Source: Isoetes taiwanensis (taxonomy: Eukaryota > Streptophyta > Lycopodiopsida > Isoetales > Isoetaceae). From it: a stretch of 64,000 nucleotides of DNA. A model generated the notes under the pieces. It worked only from the letters and a program-made list of their open reading frames with translations, did not search any database and was not told where the DNA came from. The position numbers and the translations under genes are program-made. Numbering within the stretch: the first letter of the stretch is position 1; each line of letters begins with the position of its first letter. The DNA is taken from assembly GCA_021234155.1 (NCBI GenBank), contig JAJEKV010000022.1:2542728-2606727 (forward strand). The letters run 5' to 3'. Shown here piece after piece: positions 21,301 to 33,603 of this stretch.

Positions 21301-22736
21301 TGTCTGAAAAAGAATTGCTAGTAAATGTCATCTTACAGGATTTTCAAAGGCATATAGTACACATTGAATCCGTTGCAAGCTGAATAGTGTGCATAGTAGA
21401 CAAATTTTTAGTGGATAGGTCAACTCCCTGAGTGACTTCCAATTTATATTCTTAGGAACCTTCTGTGTTTAGTCTGGGTCAATATGAGTATCTATTGTAT
21501 AAAATCCACATTAAAACACGAGTTATTTTTGCTGTAACGATAGTGCAATGTCAAATTAGTTGATCAATATTTTTCATCTCTCACGAGGAGAGGAGCTAAA
21601 AAATTTATTGCGACCAGGGCCGAAACTGTAGGAAATTATGGTCCACAGCAATATGTGAAGGGCTATGAACAGGTGTGGAAAAGGGCCATCTTAAAGAATT
21701 TTGCAGCATTGCCGGTGGAACAGGACATGTATGTTTGCAGATCTGATTACCTGGAGTTTCTAAGAAGTCGTACTCCTGTCTATGCATCCTCTTGGTTTTA
21801 TGTTGAGGTGTGGTTTACCATTGTCAATATAAGCCTCTCAAAAGATTACTTATTTTTATATATCCTAAACATTACGTTTCTTTAAAATTTCCAGCAAAGG
21901 TCCTATCCACGTTTGCCAGAGGCTGTATATATTGCCCTTAATCCATCTGGCCTTTACATCGTTGATGTTGGATCAAAGGTAGTATATCTATTATTTTCTT
22001 ATAGCTTATGCTTAATTGCTTGATATTGTATGGAGGACAACCGTATTTTTTCTAAGGTTCCAACTGCCTGGGTAGCTATCTTGTTTGCACATAGGAATGG
22101 GCCAATTAATAAACAAGACCCACCAATGGGAATGTTTCTCCATGTTGCATTGGACACTGCCTGATAATATATTACTCTGCTACTCTAATGCCTTTAATAA
22201 TCTATTTTAAGAATGAAGTCCTCTTTAAGTATCAGTTTGGAGGTAGCTTACTTGTACACTGGACAAGCTCCAACCTAGCTATCTACTGATCCGAGCTTCT
22301 GTACTCTTGCAGGAGATTCTTATTCACATGCATTATAATGATATTTGCAGTTGGGGTCACTCTGTCTCTGCCTTCTCATTGGTTTCTGGAAACATGTAAG
22401 CTTATTGAGCCTGCTAATGCTTGTGCGCATAAAAAGTTTGTTATTCAAATAAAGGCATTGGTATACCAGCTCTGTTTATCCTTTTTTTAAAACACTCTAT
22501 CCAGTCCTGTGATTGAATGATTGCAAAACAGTTTTCTTATCATCTCATATGGGGCATATAATATGCAGGACAAGGAACCGTGAATTCCGATTTCTCACAA
22601 GACAGGTTTGAATTAAGCATTAAGTGTTCAAATTGAGTTTGATAAATCAAATCTAATCTAGAATCAATGTTATTTTCAGGCCGAAGAAATTTCAGATGTT
22701 GTGCAGTACTATATAAATGCATTGTTGTTGGAATAG
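15347..22736 (+). CDS. MyTH4-FERM protein without motor domain, 14 exons
   Basis: Coding exons: 15347-15766, 15852-15927, 18046-18250, 18535-18634, 19636-19815, 20105-20155, 20242-20356, 20667-21016, 21084-21205, 21618-21807, 21895-21978, 22313-22395, 22569-22605, 22680-22736. All phases agree and give 689 residues. ATG at 15347 is chosen because an in-frame TGA lies just upstream and a 3' splice site (ttttattttag) precedes it, which implies a 5'-UTR intron. Intron 1 has a GC donor (CAG|GCAAGC). Residues 1-115 are Ser/Arg/Lys-rich with SRKSLS repeats, probably disordered and phosphorylated. The MyTH4 domain (about 140-330) shows HLRAYMEDRPVES, LRDEIFCQICKQTTRNPDR and GWKAMAICVGIFPPSK. The FERM part shows F1 (MEGIETTICLPSGDAQ), an acidic insert (DELEEDAADEDA), F2 (HGLYKLEETNAVMLAALHLRAD) and F3 ending AEEISDVVQYYINALLLE. 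MyTH4 domains bind microtubules and FERM domains bind membrane proteins; in plants they are best known in the kinesin KCBP, but no kinesin or myosin motor is present here. A role as cytoskeletal adaptor is inferred. Confidence 0.88.
15928..18045 (+). other. Large intron 2 of the MyTH4-FERM gene
   Basis: This 2.1-kb intron is flanked by GCAC|gtaat and gacag|AC. It contains an open frame at 17396-17842 (148 codons) with no known domain and no start or promoter context; I treat it as chance. Reading straight through to 16021 gives a false exon (YVGKFACVLVD...), which phase and motif continuity argue against. Confidence 0.7.
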
Positions 22737-25700
22737 GCTTCTTTTCAATTGCCTGAAGTTCCGCGCCATGTTGTATATTATCCCCATTGTCAATATAGTT
22801 TGTATTGGCGCAGTCCAATTGTATCAGCTGAGTTTGTTTGTCTTTGTAACTGGCTAACGTCTGCAAGGATGCTCATCATCATGTGGATCGTGTACTATTT
22901 TGTGGTTAAACAGTGCTCATCATGCGCCACTTCAAGTGCAAATTGTGCAAATTGCAACATTATACGTCCATCGGGGGGCATCGCAACTCAAGATTCAATT
23001 ATTCAGGTACCCTTTCTACACAAAGCCTGTTGTTTAGTCTTCTATAGTAGATTAGAAATATTCAAATATTAAATACTTGTCTGTATAAGCAGCTTGAGGT
23101 TTAATCGGCTATGACAGGTTTGGACAACAAGCAAAAGAACGCTATGAAGAGAAACACCAAGATGGGTGTGACTTACGTGTATGAACATGAAATCTGCCAT
23201 CTCACCCCTGTGTCAATTCTTAAACGCATAATAAACTATGCGATTAGTTAAAGGACGTGCCATTTTGGAGTTTAGCGGTATATCTACATTTAGAATAAAT
23301 CAGAAGAGACGGATCTTGCTCCTATTTGTCAGCAACAACCTTGCTCAGAATGTAACAGTATGGTTAAACATGGATTTTGTTGTTTATTACCGGGCGTAAT
23401 AACTGTTTGCTAAAATCCACGTGGTATTTAGAAGAAGGCCTATGGCTACGACGGAGAAGCCCCATACAGCTATTATGGCGGCAGCTTATGGCGGTTGTAG
23501 CTTGGCTTTGGTTGTAGCTATGGTTGTTGTAGCTTGGAGGTTATGGCCAAGATGAGGATCAAAGATGGCTCATGATCTTCTTTATCTCCCGTTACTTGAT
23601 ATTGACGATGATTGATTGAAGAATCAAGGATGCATAAGAAAATGAATCATGCTAGATGTTAGTAAATAGAATAGATGCATCTTAGATACATTGAATTAAT
23701 AGATATAAATCAAAGATAAGGAGATCATATGACATAGTCATGTGGGATGCTACTTTTCTATGGGCAGAAAGGCTTTGAGAAGCTTATGGGGCCTTTCAAG
23801 GATATGGTTATGGCACGGAGCCATTGTGGGGCTAATAAATGTATAAGATAGGAATTGTCTTAATTAAGGAGAAGGGTAATGATATGGCTAGTAGATTTAA
23901 TTGACGCACTACTACTATGAGATGTCGGTTCTATAGGACATTGTATATGATGATTGCCGTATAAAATGATAACTAGCACATTAGACATAATAGCATCCTA
24001 AGATGAGCTTTTTTTACAGGAAGAAATGTTGAGACTTCTATGTGCTCTTGTATAATGTCTAACATGCTAAATTCTTGGATGCCTCATGTAATTTCAGTTG
24101 CATCATGCTCTTGTTAAATATTAGACATCGTGATAGCACATGAATGTGGTTTGTTCTCTACGATATCATTGGTATAATTGGCATTGCTCAATCTTGTTCT
24201 TGGTATAAATGCATGGGAAGCACATGTGAGCTATGATCTAGATTCTTGTATCATATCATTATAAAACATTGTTTCAAACTCTGACATGTGGACGTGTATT
24301 GAGTTCTTGGTTGGTTCATGAGTGCATATCCTCCGGGGCCGGAGTCCATTTGCGGTGGCTTGGACTCCTGGTTATTCTTGTTCTTGATATCGGGCGTTGT
24401 CACCCCAGCAAGGGTGCTTCATCGCGCTACATGGCTTGAAAGTGGCCCCCTAGCGCTAGATGCAGGCTAGGAGGGTGTGTATGGGCTTACACGCCCGTAT
24501 TTGTTGCAGGGCCTGATTAGCCCAGATGGCCTTCATAGAACTGGAGTTTCCACTGCATGTTTATGGTTATCTCATGGTTTTTACAGTTATTTCATGGTTG
24601 TCTTATTATTATCTCATGGTCTGGCTATGACATCATGTAGAGGTTATTTTGACGCATTAGTAATACTCTATGCAGTGTATCCTTATAATGCAATCCTTGT
24701 CTCTTGCTAGCATATTTTGATATGGAATACTGACAATATATTGACTTTGCATAGTAGGACTGTTGCAGTAAGTTATTTATACGAGAATGGATCTCATGGT
24801 TGTATATTGCTATAGCCATGACGGTTGTGTATGATATCTTGGGCATTTATTAGCACCCTTGAACCCCCACTTAGTCTTTATGACTAACCCCCACGTGTTC
24901 ATGGTGTAAGCAGATAGACATGAGACTTGAAGAATCGTCGTGTACTTCAGAGTCTCAATTGAGTTAGAAGCCTAGGAGATCTTTGTGAGCCTTTAGCAAG
25001 CCTTGTTAGTGTTTTATAAACTTAACATATAGATTCTTAGAGCATAAAGCGTTACCATTATATATACCATGATATGATATCTTGGAGATCTAAACTCATA
25101 CATTATATTGGATATGGTTGGGATAAAAGATTCAATTCTTTACCGTGAGTTTTGACTTAAGAATGCTTTTGCATTGCATTATTCAACTCAGGTGTATGCC
25201 AGTCTTGATGGGATCTCAGGCTATCTGAAAGGCTAATACGGTAGGCTCATCACACTAATTTGGCTTGCATCCAATGGTGACATCCATCCTCTACCCAAAA
25301 GCAAGTCATATATATCAACCTTTTTCGTATGCATTGTCAAAAGCCACCACAACAAAGTTTGAAGCCACAATAATATCACGTCTATCAATTGGCACATTTT
25401 TTACATGATTAGTTTTGGAATTTGAGAAAGATTTCAACCCATAGGAGTTTTTTTTATCAACCTCTAATCCAACATTTTCATTACATGTTTCGGCATGATA
25501 TTAAGTGGTGAACCTCCATCAAGCAGCACCTTTGACAAATTACATTTGTCAATCTTTAATGTTTGTACATTGTGCTATTTTAGTGGAGACACCCAGACGA
25601 GGCTTTTCTTTCAGTTTCTTCCTCCTTGTGAGTTGTTTGCTGGTTTTGAGAATTGAACTGTAATTCTGAAAACCATTGCCTCTAGTTAGTTAGGCTCACT

Positions 25701-25845
25701 TGGTAGTTACGATGCCTCTCCTTCATATACCCTTTCTTTTCATCAGCTCATCTGTATTCTCCTCTTGTCCGCTCTCCCTTTAGTCTAATTGTCCCAGATT
25801 ATCCTCCTTTGTATTGCATGGCTAGTTTCGTGGACGTTAAAAAAA
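22737..25845. other. 3' flank of the MyTH4-FERM gene and intergenic sequence
   Basis: The open frame at 22749-23072 follows the stop codon directly and is most simply 3'-UTR. Near 23440-23560 there is a low-complexity G/T-rich stretch with 'tatggcggc' and 'ggttgtagctt' repeats. No other gene is supported. Confidence 0.5.
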
Positions 25846-25900
25846 CTATTCTATTCTATTCTATTCTATTCTATTCTATTCTATTCTATTCTATTCTATT
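25846..25900. repeat. (CTATT)11 pentanucleotide microsatellite
   Basis: Eleven perfect CTATT units follow a run of seven A. Confidence 0.97.
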
Positions 25901-28900
25901 CATTGAAGGCCTACTTATGTATAATTTTCGCTAGTTTCTCCTTCTGCAGTGCACACATCCTGATTTATTTAGACTAGTGCAAGCCCTTTCTTCTGCTGAT
26001 TTCCTTCTGCGTTGGCGACCAATCGACTTTCTTCAGATCAGTCACGCTACTTCGTTGGTTTTTCCTTCTGCCATGCAACCTTCCTGTTTTCTTCAGACCA
26101 ATGCAGTCCCATCCCTGTTCTTGTATTGCTGTTTTTTCCTCCCATATTTGCTCTGGCCCTATCTTTCCTGGGTGGTTTTTTTTTTCGGCTCTGTTTGTGT
26201 TGTTCAAGTTTTGACAGGAGTTTTCTTTTGCAAGTGCTTTCCAGCTCTGCTATTTGCTTGTAAGTCCTCTCCGACTCTGCTATTGCTCTCGAATCTGTGG
26301 CAGTGCAGCATTATACATGAAGGCTTTGCTATCCACCTGGGAATTTGTTTGCTATCCACCTGGGAATTTGTGGTGATGAATTCTTATTTATGAAGCCCAA
26401 TATCTCGGATCTGAGAATTTGGTGGAAGTGAAGGGGCTTTCTTATTCAAAAGCCCAATATCTTTTCCTCCTTCATGTTTGCATGATTTAAATGATAATGT
26501 GATGGCCCTAACATCACTACCGCAATTAATAAGTCAAATCCAAGCTCCTTCTGGCAATAGATTTGAAAGGGTATAATCTGGTCTTGCAGCATATGCAAAA
26601 AATATATGGCAATTTATCACTGGAAAACTTTTGCACACGTTTTTCTTCCCCAATGAAACAAATGCTGCGACATAGCATAGAAAGAGTACAGTTTGATAGT
26701 CTCCAAATATATGTGTCTTATTATGAACCAACCGCTAATATGTAGGGATTTATAGCCATGCACAACTCCATCTTTACATATGTCAATGAGAAGTGCAAAC
26801 AGCTAGAATGACTCCAAAGATGATGCTAGAATGACTTTAAAGGTGGTGTTGTGCTACAAGTATGCCGTGGACCAAGTAAACGTCTTTCCACTAATGGGCA
26901 TAACATCTCAAATTATATAGATGTTCTTTATTCTACCTTGATAGTGGGACCAATATCCACGAGGTTGTCAATTGGCAATTGATGCGTATGACAAGGAGAT
27001 GCAGTCTTTTTATGAATCAAATGTCATGACATACAAGCAGAGGAAATTGAACAGAAGGGAGCTTGGCTGTGGATACGCTATATGGTTGCGTTACATGATG
27101 TCATTTCCTATTTGACTTTTGGATCTGGCTTTTAAATTTTTTTCTCTGGTCCCTTTTACTGGGTGCCTTTGGGGCTAGGATTGAACAGAATCTTGTAAAT
27201 AAATTTGGAAGCTCTTAGCCAAAAAGTGATAGGTGACTGAAGCATGTTAAATTGTTGATACCTACTTTAGTTTCATGTTAGACTTATGACTATATTTGGC
27301 AAATCTTGTGGAGTTGTAGACAATAGCATTAGCTTCTACCTTGTTTATTGAACGTTTTGCGCTCTTGCCTTTTTCTTTATGGCTAGCCTTCAATAACTCA
27401 TGAAGTATTGCCAAACCTCAACTTGTCTAATTGTGATACATATTCTTAAGATGCATATCCTTGAGATGCTTGGCATTTTTTTCCCCCATTTGTGGCGTTT
27501 ATAGATGATGTGCGCTTTTGAACTTCGATGAGGCAAGAGTTAGAACATCTATTTCCAAAGTGGCATTCATATAAATCGTGTCCAATCATGTCTACAGTTT
27601 CTAGTCATAGAGCTTTAGTCCTCAACATTGCAATTACAATTTGGCACTTTTATGCAAGTCAATTTACCCAATATTAACTTTAAAACAAGCCTTCATGGAT
27701 AGAGCTTTGATAAGTTGCCAACCTTGCATATTTAAGAAATTATGAGTACCTTTTATTTAGTGCCAACTTGTGATTGACCCTTCATAATAGTATAGTTTAG
27801 TTGTAGCTTCTCAAGATTTTCATAGTTATATTCTGCCTTGAAGATGGTCACGAAACACACACTCTTGATGCCAATCTTTCTTAATCATGTTCCTTTCACT
27901 ATTTTCTCATGCCTCTTTCTATAATATAGCAACCAACCCATCACTACCATTAACATTAATTAACACAAACCATTGTATCTAACACATTTAAATTAAAACC
28001 CATCTGAAACCCCCATTGGTTTGGGTGTATATTCACACGGGGGGCATATTTGCCCTTTATTCCTTGATCTGGACCGTACATAGCGATCCTCATTTATGGG
28101 GTATGGCTGTACAAGTTTTTATATACTGTATATTGAGGTTTGCAAAATACTATAAGGTTTGAGGGAATGTACTTAATGGTGTTAATTTTGTACGTGTATT
28201 GTAAGTTTTAGGGGCTCTCGCCCCTATGTAACCCATGTGAATATGCATCAAACCAAAGGGGATTTGAAGGGGATTTTAATTTAAACTAGTTATGGTGCCC
28301 GGCGTTGCCGGGCTTTAGTAACAATTTGAAGGGGCGTATGTTTGATTGTTGACGTTACTGTGCGTTAGTATGATTCTATTGCAGGTAATTAGGAAGTTGA
28401 AGTGGGGCTTTGGGCAATTTGTGTTGAAATATATGGCATTGCAAGTGTGTTGAGAGCAAGGAGTTCATAAGCATGCTAAATGCATGTTTTTTTTTTTATT
28501 GGAATTGCAAGTGAGTTGGGAGAAAGGACTTTATCATATCAGGTAGGGATTTGTAGTATGCAAATGATTGAAAATGTGCCATAAAGACTGCTGGATGAAG
28601 CATTTATTTTATAAGTTTACGATGGAGGCTGCTTAAATGTCAGTAAGATATATTTGAATGTGGTTATCTAAGATATTTTCTGATGACGTGCCGAAGAGAT
28701 ACCACTCCATAAATAACATGTGGTTCTGATTTGTTAAAGTGTACATTAATGTTATGATTTGGAGAATGCCTAATGACATGTTAAATTGATACCACTCATT
28801 CACATTTCATGGATCAATTAGTAATGTTAGGGGATTCTAATCAAATCTCAAATACATAGCATGTAGTTTTGGATGGATAAACAAAATTTATACATGTGCA

Positions 28901-30013
28901 ATTTCTGTTCTTGTGTTGTTTATCATTTGCGATTCTTTTGTCTATTTTGCTAAGATGTGCATTAATGTTTGTGGATACAGTAACAAATCACTGAACCAAT
29001 AAATTTGAAGTTCTTAGACATGTGTAAAGTTAGGTATAAGCCATGTACTATCCAACCATTGTAATTTTGTCCATGCTATGCACAATCTTCGTGTAAAATC
29101 TAATACAAAGTATAGATGCAGCAGGCTAGCGAGGTAAGTAACAGGTTCAAGAAATATGGTAATATATTAAGTAATTATGATTCTACAACGTTTCTATATG
29201 CAATTGAATTTCAATGAAAGCAAATCTGAAAAGGTTTGAAGGTTTCAAGTTGACATTCCTGCAATAGTGCCATAATACTTACGTATAGATTTATTATTTT
29301 GATTATGATTTTAATTTCATATCTGACATCAATAATATGGTAAGCACGGAGAGCTTTCCAGGACTTAAAAGAGTCCTATATTCTAATAAAAGATGTCTTA
29401 ACTTCCAGAAACTCAGTATATCTAGTGCACCTCCCTCATTCAATATGTTTGTGTGCACAAAAACATGTGTCTATAGCAAGAGCTGTTTACAAAAGCATGC
29501 TAGTGTCTCCAGAGAGAGCTGCTCCATATCCAAGAACACGGCTTCATAACGAATGTGGAGGATGCAAGAACCAAACCTGTCAAGAATATGAAACAACATT
29601 TTAGCAACTGGAACCTCATGAGCAGCACCAAATCAGAGAGACTGTTTGGCGGCTGCTTGGCAGATGAAGAAGACATTTTTTTATCAAAGGTCTTTTGAGC
29701 ATTCAAGAGTGATTTTCAATGTTTCAATGGTAATGGCCTTTTAATTTTCGTTCTGGCATTTTTTTCGCCGTCATGCTGCTCATCGTCTCCAAATGTGCCA
29801 CAATATTATGCTTTAATAGATCTTCCTTATGATTTGCTTGCAAAAAAGACGCAACAAACTTTTATGCATCGATTTCTGTCATTTTCTGAAAGGTTAATTT
29901 CTTCCCAAAATGAGAACTTTGATCGATATTTTCTGCCACCACAGCAATATTTTGATCCATTGTTTGTGTGTTAAATCTAATGTCAAGCAATTATTGCCTT
30001 CTAGAAATATAGC
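25901..30013. other. AT-rich intergenic sequence
   Basis: No gene is supported. A 22-bp unit, tgctatccacctgggaattt, is duplicated in tandem at 26327-26371. At 28286-28318 'actagttatggt' precedes a 7-bp stem hairpin, GCCCGGC-gtt-GCCGGGC, a motif style common at ends of dispersed plant repeats. The short open frames are not protein-like. Confidence 0.5.
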
Positions 30014-30022
30014 TACCTAGCA
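30014..30022. repeat. Left target-site duplication TACCTAGCA
   Basis: Nine bases identical to 33954-33962, directly outside the left terminal inverted repeat. Confidence 0.85.
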
Positions 30023-30066
30023 CGATCAAATTATACTCGCCCGATTTGGGTTAGACTCCCAATGAC

Positions 30067-30172
30067 GGGAAACCTCCCCCATTTTATTTTCTTGTTTGGA
30101 AACCTCCCCAGCTTTCGGCCAAAGCCTGGGGAGGTTTCCAATATGGCTAACCTGGGGAGGTTTCCACATAAT
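30067..30172. repeat. Left subterminal GGAAACCTCCCC repeats
   Basis: Two copies in forward orientation (30068, 30098) face two in reverse (30128, 30154), so the stretch can fold back on itself. The same motif fills the right subterminal region. Confidence 0.8.
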
Positions 30173-30684
30173 TCTAAAAATATGATAATCTTTCTATTTA
30201 TGACGAGCAGCTATTCATCATGAACCAGCTATTCATCATGAACCAGACGTCCAAATTTAAGGAAAGCTTTTCGTATGCCTTTCCTATTCTATGGGCATTC
30301 TTGAAGCATTTGTAACGGCATCTGGAGCGATTCAGCTAGAGCGGCATCATCAGTTTGTTCTTGAAGCGTCTGGAGCGATTGAGTTTGTTTTCGGATCAGT
30401 GTTATCAGATTGTTGGCGGATTTATCCTCTTTGATCATGAGCCCAGCCGATTTTGATCTTGCTTTTCGTGGAAAAATGGTTTAGGGTCAGATTAGGAATG
30501 GGTTTGTTTGGGTTTGATTGATCTGGGGAGTGAACATCGATTCAAGCAAGTTTTGTTCTGATTTGAACAGGCAGGGGAGTTCTGATTTGGGCAGTTTGCT
30601 CGGAAAATTATTGCTTGCCGGTTCATCTATGGAACAACGCCAGTTCTTTCACAAGGTGCGCTAGCTGCAGAATCCTGAAGAAAC

Positions 30685-31938
30685 ATGCAGATTCAGCTGT
30701 TTTTGCCTCTTATTTTCATACTTGTGGTAATCAAAAAGCTAAAAGCTCAAGAAGATGCAATAATTACAACATTAGATGGTCCATTCAAGCCCGTCACTTG
30801 GTCGTTTGATCCAAGTTTGAGGACTCCAAGCCAGGATCTGGCCAACAATGATCCAAGATTTGCCCGGCAGGGATCAGAGTGGAGCCCTGAACAGATTGCC
30901 ATTGCACAGGGTGTTGATCCTAGCTCAATGTATATTTCTTGGATCACATGTAAGGTCAGCGCAGCTTTAGTAGATTTTTCAAATTGATCAAAGTTATTTT
31001 ATATCATTGTTTGGATCTTTGTCCGGTAACAAATGCAGAGGATTATCAAATAGGGCAGAATATAGAGCCCCTGGATCCTTCCATAATTGACAACATTGTT
31101 AGGTATGGGACTTCTCAAAATAACCTGATAGATGTAGCCAAGGGCAAATCATCCGTGTACAGTCAGCTATATGCATATGAGGGGCTTAACAATTATACAT
31201 CTGGTATAATTCACCATGTAAAAATCACAGGTATACTGTAACAGCTACTTTACATGCTGAATGGAGCACGCGAAGCATGATTACCATGTTCTGGCATGTC
31301 TGGTCTAGGTCTCAAGCCACAGAAAACATACTACTACCAATGTGGCGATCTGAGCATAGATGCAATGAGTGAAATTTTCAGCTTTACTACCTTGCCAACA
31401 CCTGGAACTGGTTATCCTGGCAAAATTGCAATTGTAGGAGATTTGGGTCTCACTCACAACACTACCTCCACACTAGCACATATCATGGACAACAGTCCTG
31501 ACATGAATATTTTTATAGGCGACATGTTCTATGCTAATCTCTACCTCACAAATGGAACTGGTGCTCCTTGTTATGAATGCACATTTGGTATGGAGCCTAC
31601 TCATGAAACTTATCAGCCCAGATGGGATTTTTGGGGAAGGTATATGTCTTATATTTAGGTGCTTATTGTCGGCATTATTACACTTTCGGTTTACAAATAC
31701 ATCATATGTACTCTCTGCAGGTATACTCAGGCTCTCAGATCAACTATTCCAACCATGGTTATTGAAGGAAACCATGAATTCGAGGCACAGGCAGACCATC
31801 AATCCTTTGTTGCTTATAATTCCAGATTTGCAGTTCCATTTCTTGAAAGTGGATCTCCAACCAAAATGTACTACTCTTTCAATGCTGGAGGAATCCACTT
31901 CATCATGATAGGAGCATATATTGATTACAGCAAGACAA
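30685..31938 (+). pseudogene. Truncated purple acid phosphatase gene fragment (PAP15-like), captured
   Basis: Four exons are visible: 30685 to about 30949, 31039-31230, 31309-31639 and 31721-31938. The product begins with a signal peptide (MQIQLFLPLIFILVVIKKLKA). It shows the fibronectin-like N domain (SMYISWIT, YTSGIIHHVKITGLKP, TYYYQCGD), then the metallophosphatase motifs IVGDLG, IFIGDMFYANLYLTNGT and VIEGNHE, and ends at GGIHFIMIGAYIDYSKT at a GT donor. The remaining exons with the usual HxPWY and GHxH metal ligands are absent, so no active dinuclear centre can form. The usual Val-Ser before the metal-binding Tyr reads Met-Phe. At the exon 1/2 junction the canonical donor would join ACA T to AG and create a stop, a further sign of decay. 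Intact homologues are secreted or vacuolar phosphatases/phytases. The fragment lies inside the Pack-MULE, so it is captured host sequence. Confidence 0.85.
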
Positions 31939-32102
31939 GTATGCAAGTAATTATGGTTTAATTGCGCACCTTATGCTTGGAAAAGCAGATTAAGCATGGT
32001 GGAAACCAAAAGGGAGAGAGAACCAAACCCATTATATAACTTTTATAAGTGAAGTTTCCCTACATATTATGAACTAAACTAAGTTTCCCTACGTATTTTG
32101 AG

Positions 32103-32145
32103 CGATCAAATTATATACGCCCGAAGCTGGTTAGGGTCCCGAGAG
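32103..32145 (+). repeat. Internal copy of the Pack-MULE terminal sequence
   Basis: CGATCAAATTATATACGCCC followed by gaagctggttagggtccc matches the left terminus at 30023 (CGATCAAATTATACTCGCCC...ttagactccc) in the same orientation. It directly precedes the second captured gene fragment. Confidence 0.75.
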
Positions 32146-32636
32146 ATGGACTGCTTGAATTGTTCATTTTCGACAAAGTTGCTAGCTTGCAAAGTTCCCA
32201 CTGGTGTAAGCCCACTAGGGACTAGCCTTTGTCCCATACTGCAGAGCAAAGGGAAAAGAACATTGTGGGTGAGGGCTAGAGCAGATGGAGAAAGAAGTGA
32301 AGACAAAGAAGGGGAAGCTAATAGGCAAGAACCGATTCCAGCATCAAATCCATTTGTTGGTGGAAAAATATCGTCCAAAATTGCTCAGAGAAAAGCCAAT
32401 GAAACTGCATTGAAAGCAGGCCCCCCAGGATTTTCTAACCAGTCATCTTCAGTTCAGAGTGTTACTTTGTCTTCGGTAGCTGATTCACCATTTTACTAGA
32501 ACACCCAAACCTCCCAGCAGAAGTTCAGGAATAATTAATGTAAATTCAACTGAGAGGCTGAAAAATTCCGTGCCCCCTCCTTCTTCATCATCTATAGAAA
32601 AAAATAGCAATTCAGCAGCAAGAAAAAGTGTGTTGG
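32146..32636 (+). pseudogene. Second captured gene fragment, possibly plastid-targeted protein
   Basis: ATG at 32146 opens MDCLNCSFSTKLL..., a Ser/Thr/basic N-terminus without acidic residues, like a chloroplast transit peptide. It continues with LWVRARADGERSEDKEGEA and SNPFVGGKISSKIAQRKANE, then a Ser-rich stretch. The frame stops at 32499, but a neighbouring frame continues with FTRTPKPPSRSSGIINVNS and SVPPPSSSS to about 32636, so a frameshift near 32490 is likely. I do not recognise the family. It lies within the Pack-MULE beside an internal terminal-repeat copy. Confidence 0.45.
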
Positions 32637-33170
32637 GGTGCTATTCACCATAATGAGTATTAGCCAACTTACTGAAACTATGATGTAAGGAGAAGAGTAT
32701 AATTCCTTGTGCTAAAACATATGTAAATCAACGTTTTGATCATTCTCGGAATACTTAGTGGATTATGCCCTATCAACCATCATTGCAGACCATCTTATAA
32801 AATAGCAGATCATTGTAAACCATCTTATAAAATGGCAGACCACTAAAGATACAATCTCGAACAACATACTCTATAAACTCTTCAGTATCCTTAGATCCTA
32901 GATTTGGATCAAGTACATAGAGAAGTTTTTCAGAACCAAATTCATAACAATGGCATAGAGAAGTTTTTTAGACTATCAAGTTCATAACAATGGTATGAAA
33001 ACAAATCTTTTCTTTTCTTTTTGCCTCTGGAAGGCATATTTTTTACCCCTGAGTTTATGATCTTTGAAATGCCAATTATCCCCTTAACTTGATTTATTCA
33101 AACAATGGGTGGTCTCCTTCTAAGAGGTGTATCCATTTGCCATTACATAAATATGCCTGTTCCTAGAAAG

Positions 33171-33360
33171 GAACCAAAGATGATAGTGTCGATGGGAATC
33201 AGGGCGAACGCATGAATCCGTGGATGAAAGAAGAACCAAAGATGATAGTGTCGATGGGAATCAGGGCGAACGCATGAATCCGTGGATGAAAGAAGAACTC
33301 GTATGGATGATTTACTTGAAGAAAAAGCTTGGATGAATTCGTGGATGAAAGAAGAACTCA
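33171..33360 (+). repeat. 62-bp tandem duplication plus a diverged unit
   Basis: A 62-bp unit starting gaaccaaagatgatagtgtc is repeated exactly at 33171 and 33233. Diverged pieces (gtggatgaaagaagaactc and 'tacttgaagaaa(a/t)agct') recur up to about 33390. It lies inside the Pack-MULE. Confidence 0.85.
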
Positions 33361-33603
33361 AAGGGACGATCTACTTGAAGAAATAGCTCACTTTGAAATT
33401 TTATAGACATTATGTGGAAACCTCCCCTGGTTTCTTTGGAAAGTTGGGGAGGTTTCCATAAAATATTTAAAAAAAAAAATAGTCATTAATGTTGGCAACC
33501 ACCGATGGACTGCACCTCATCATTAAAACGCACGAGGACCGAGATGCACGGGGGCTAGTCTTGGTCTTCGTGCAAATTTAAAGAGCTTTTTTTTTTTTCT
33601 TTT

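Noticed and set aside
22749-23072. 107-codon frame directly after the MyTH4-FERM stop
   Set aside because: Best explained as 3'-UTR; no domain and no spacing for its own promoter.
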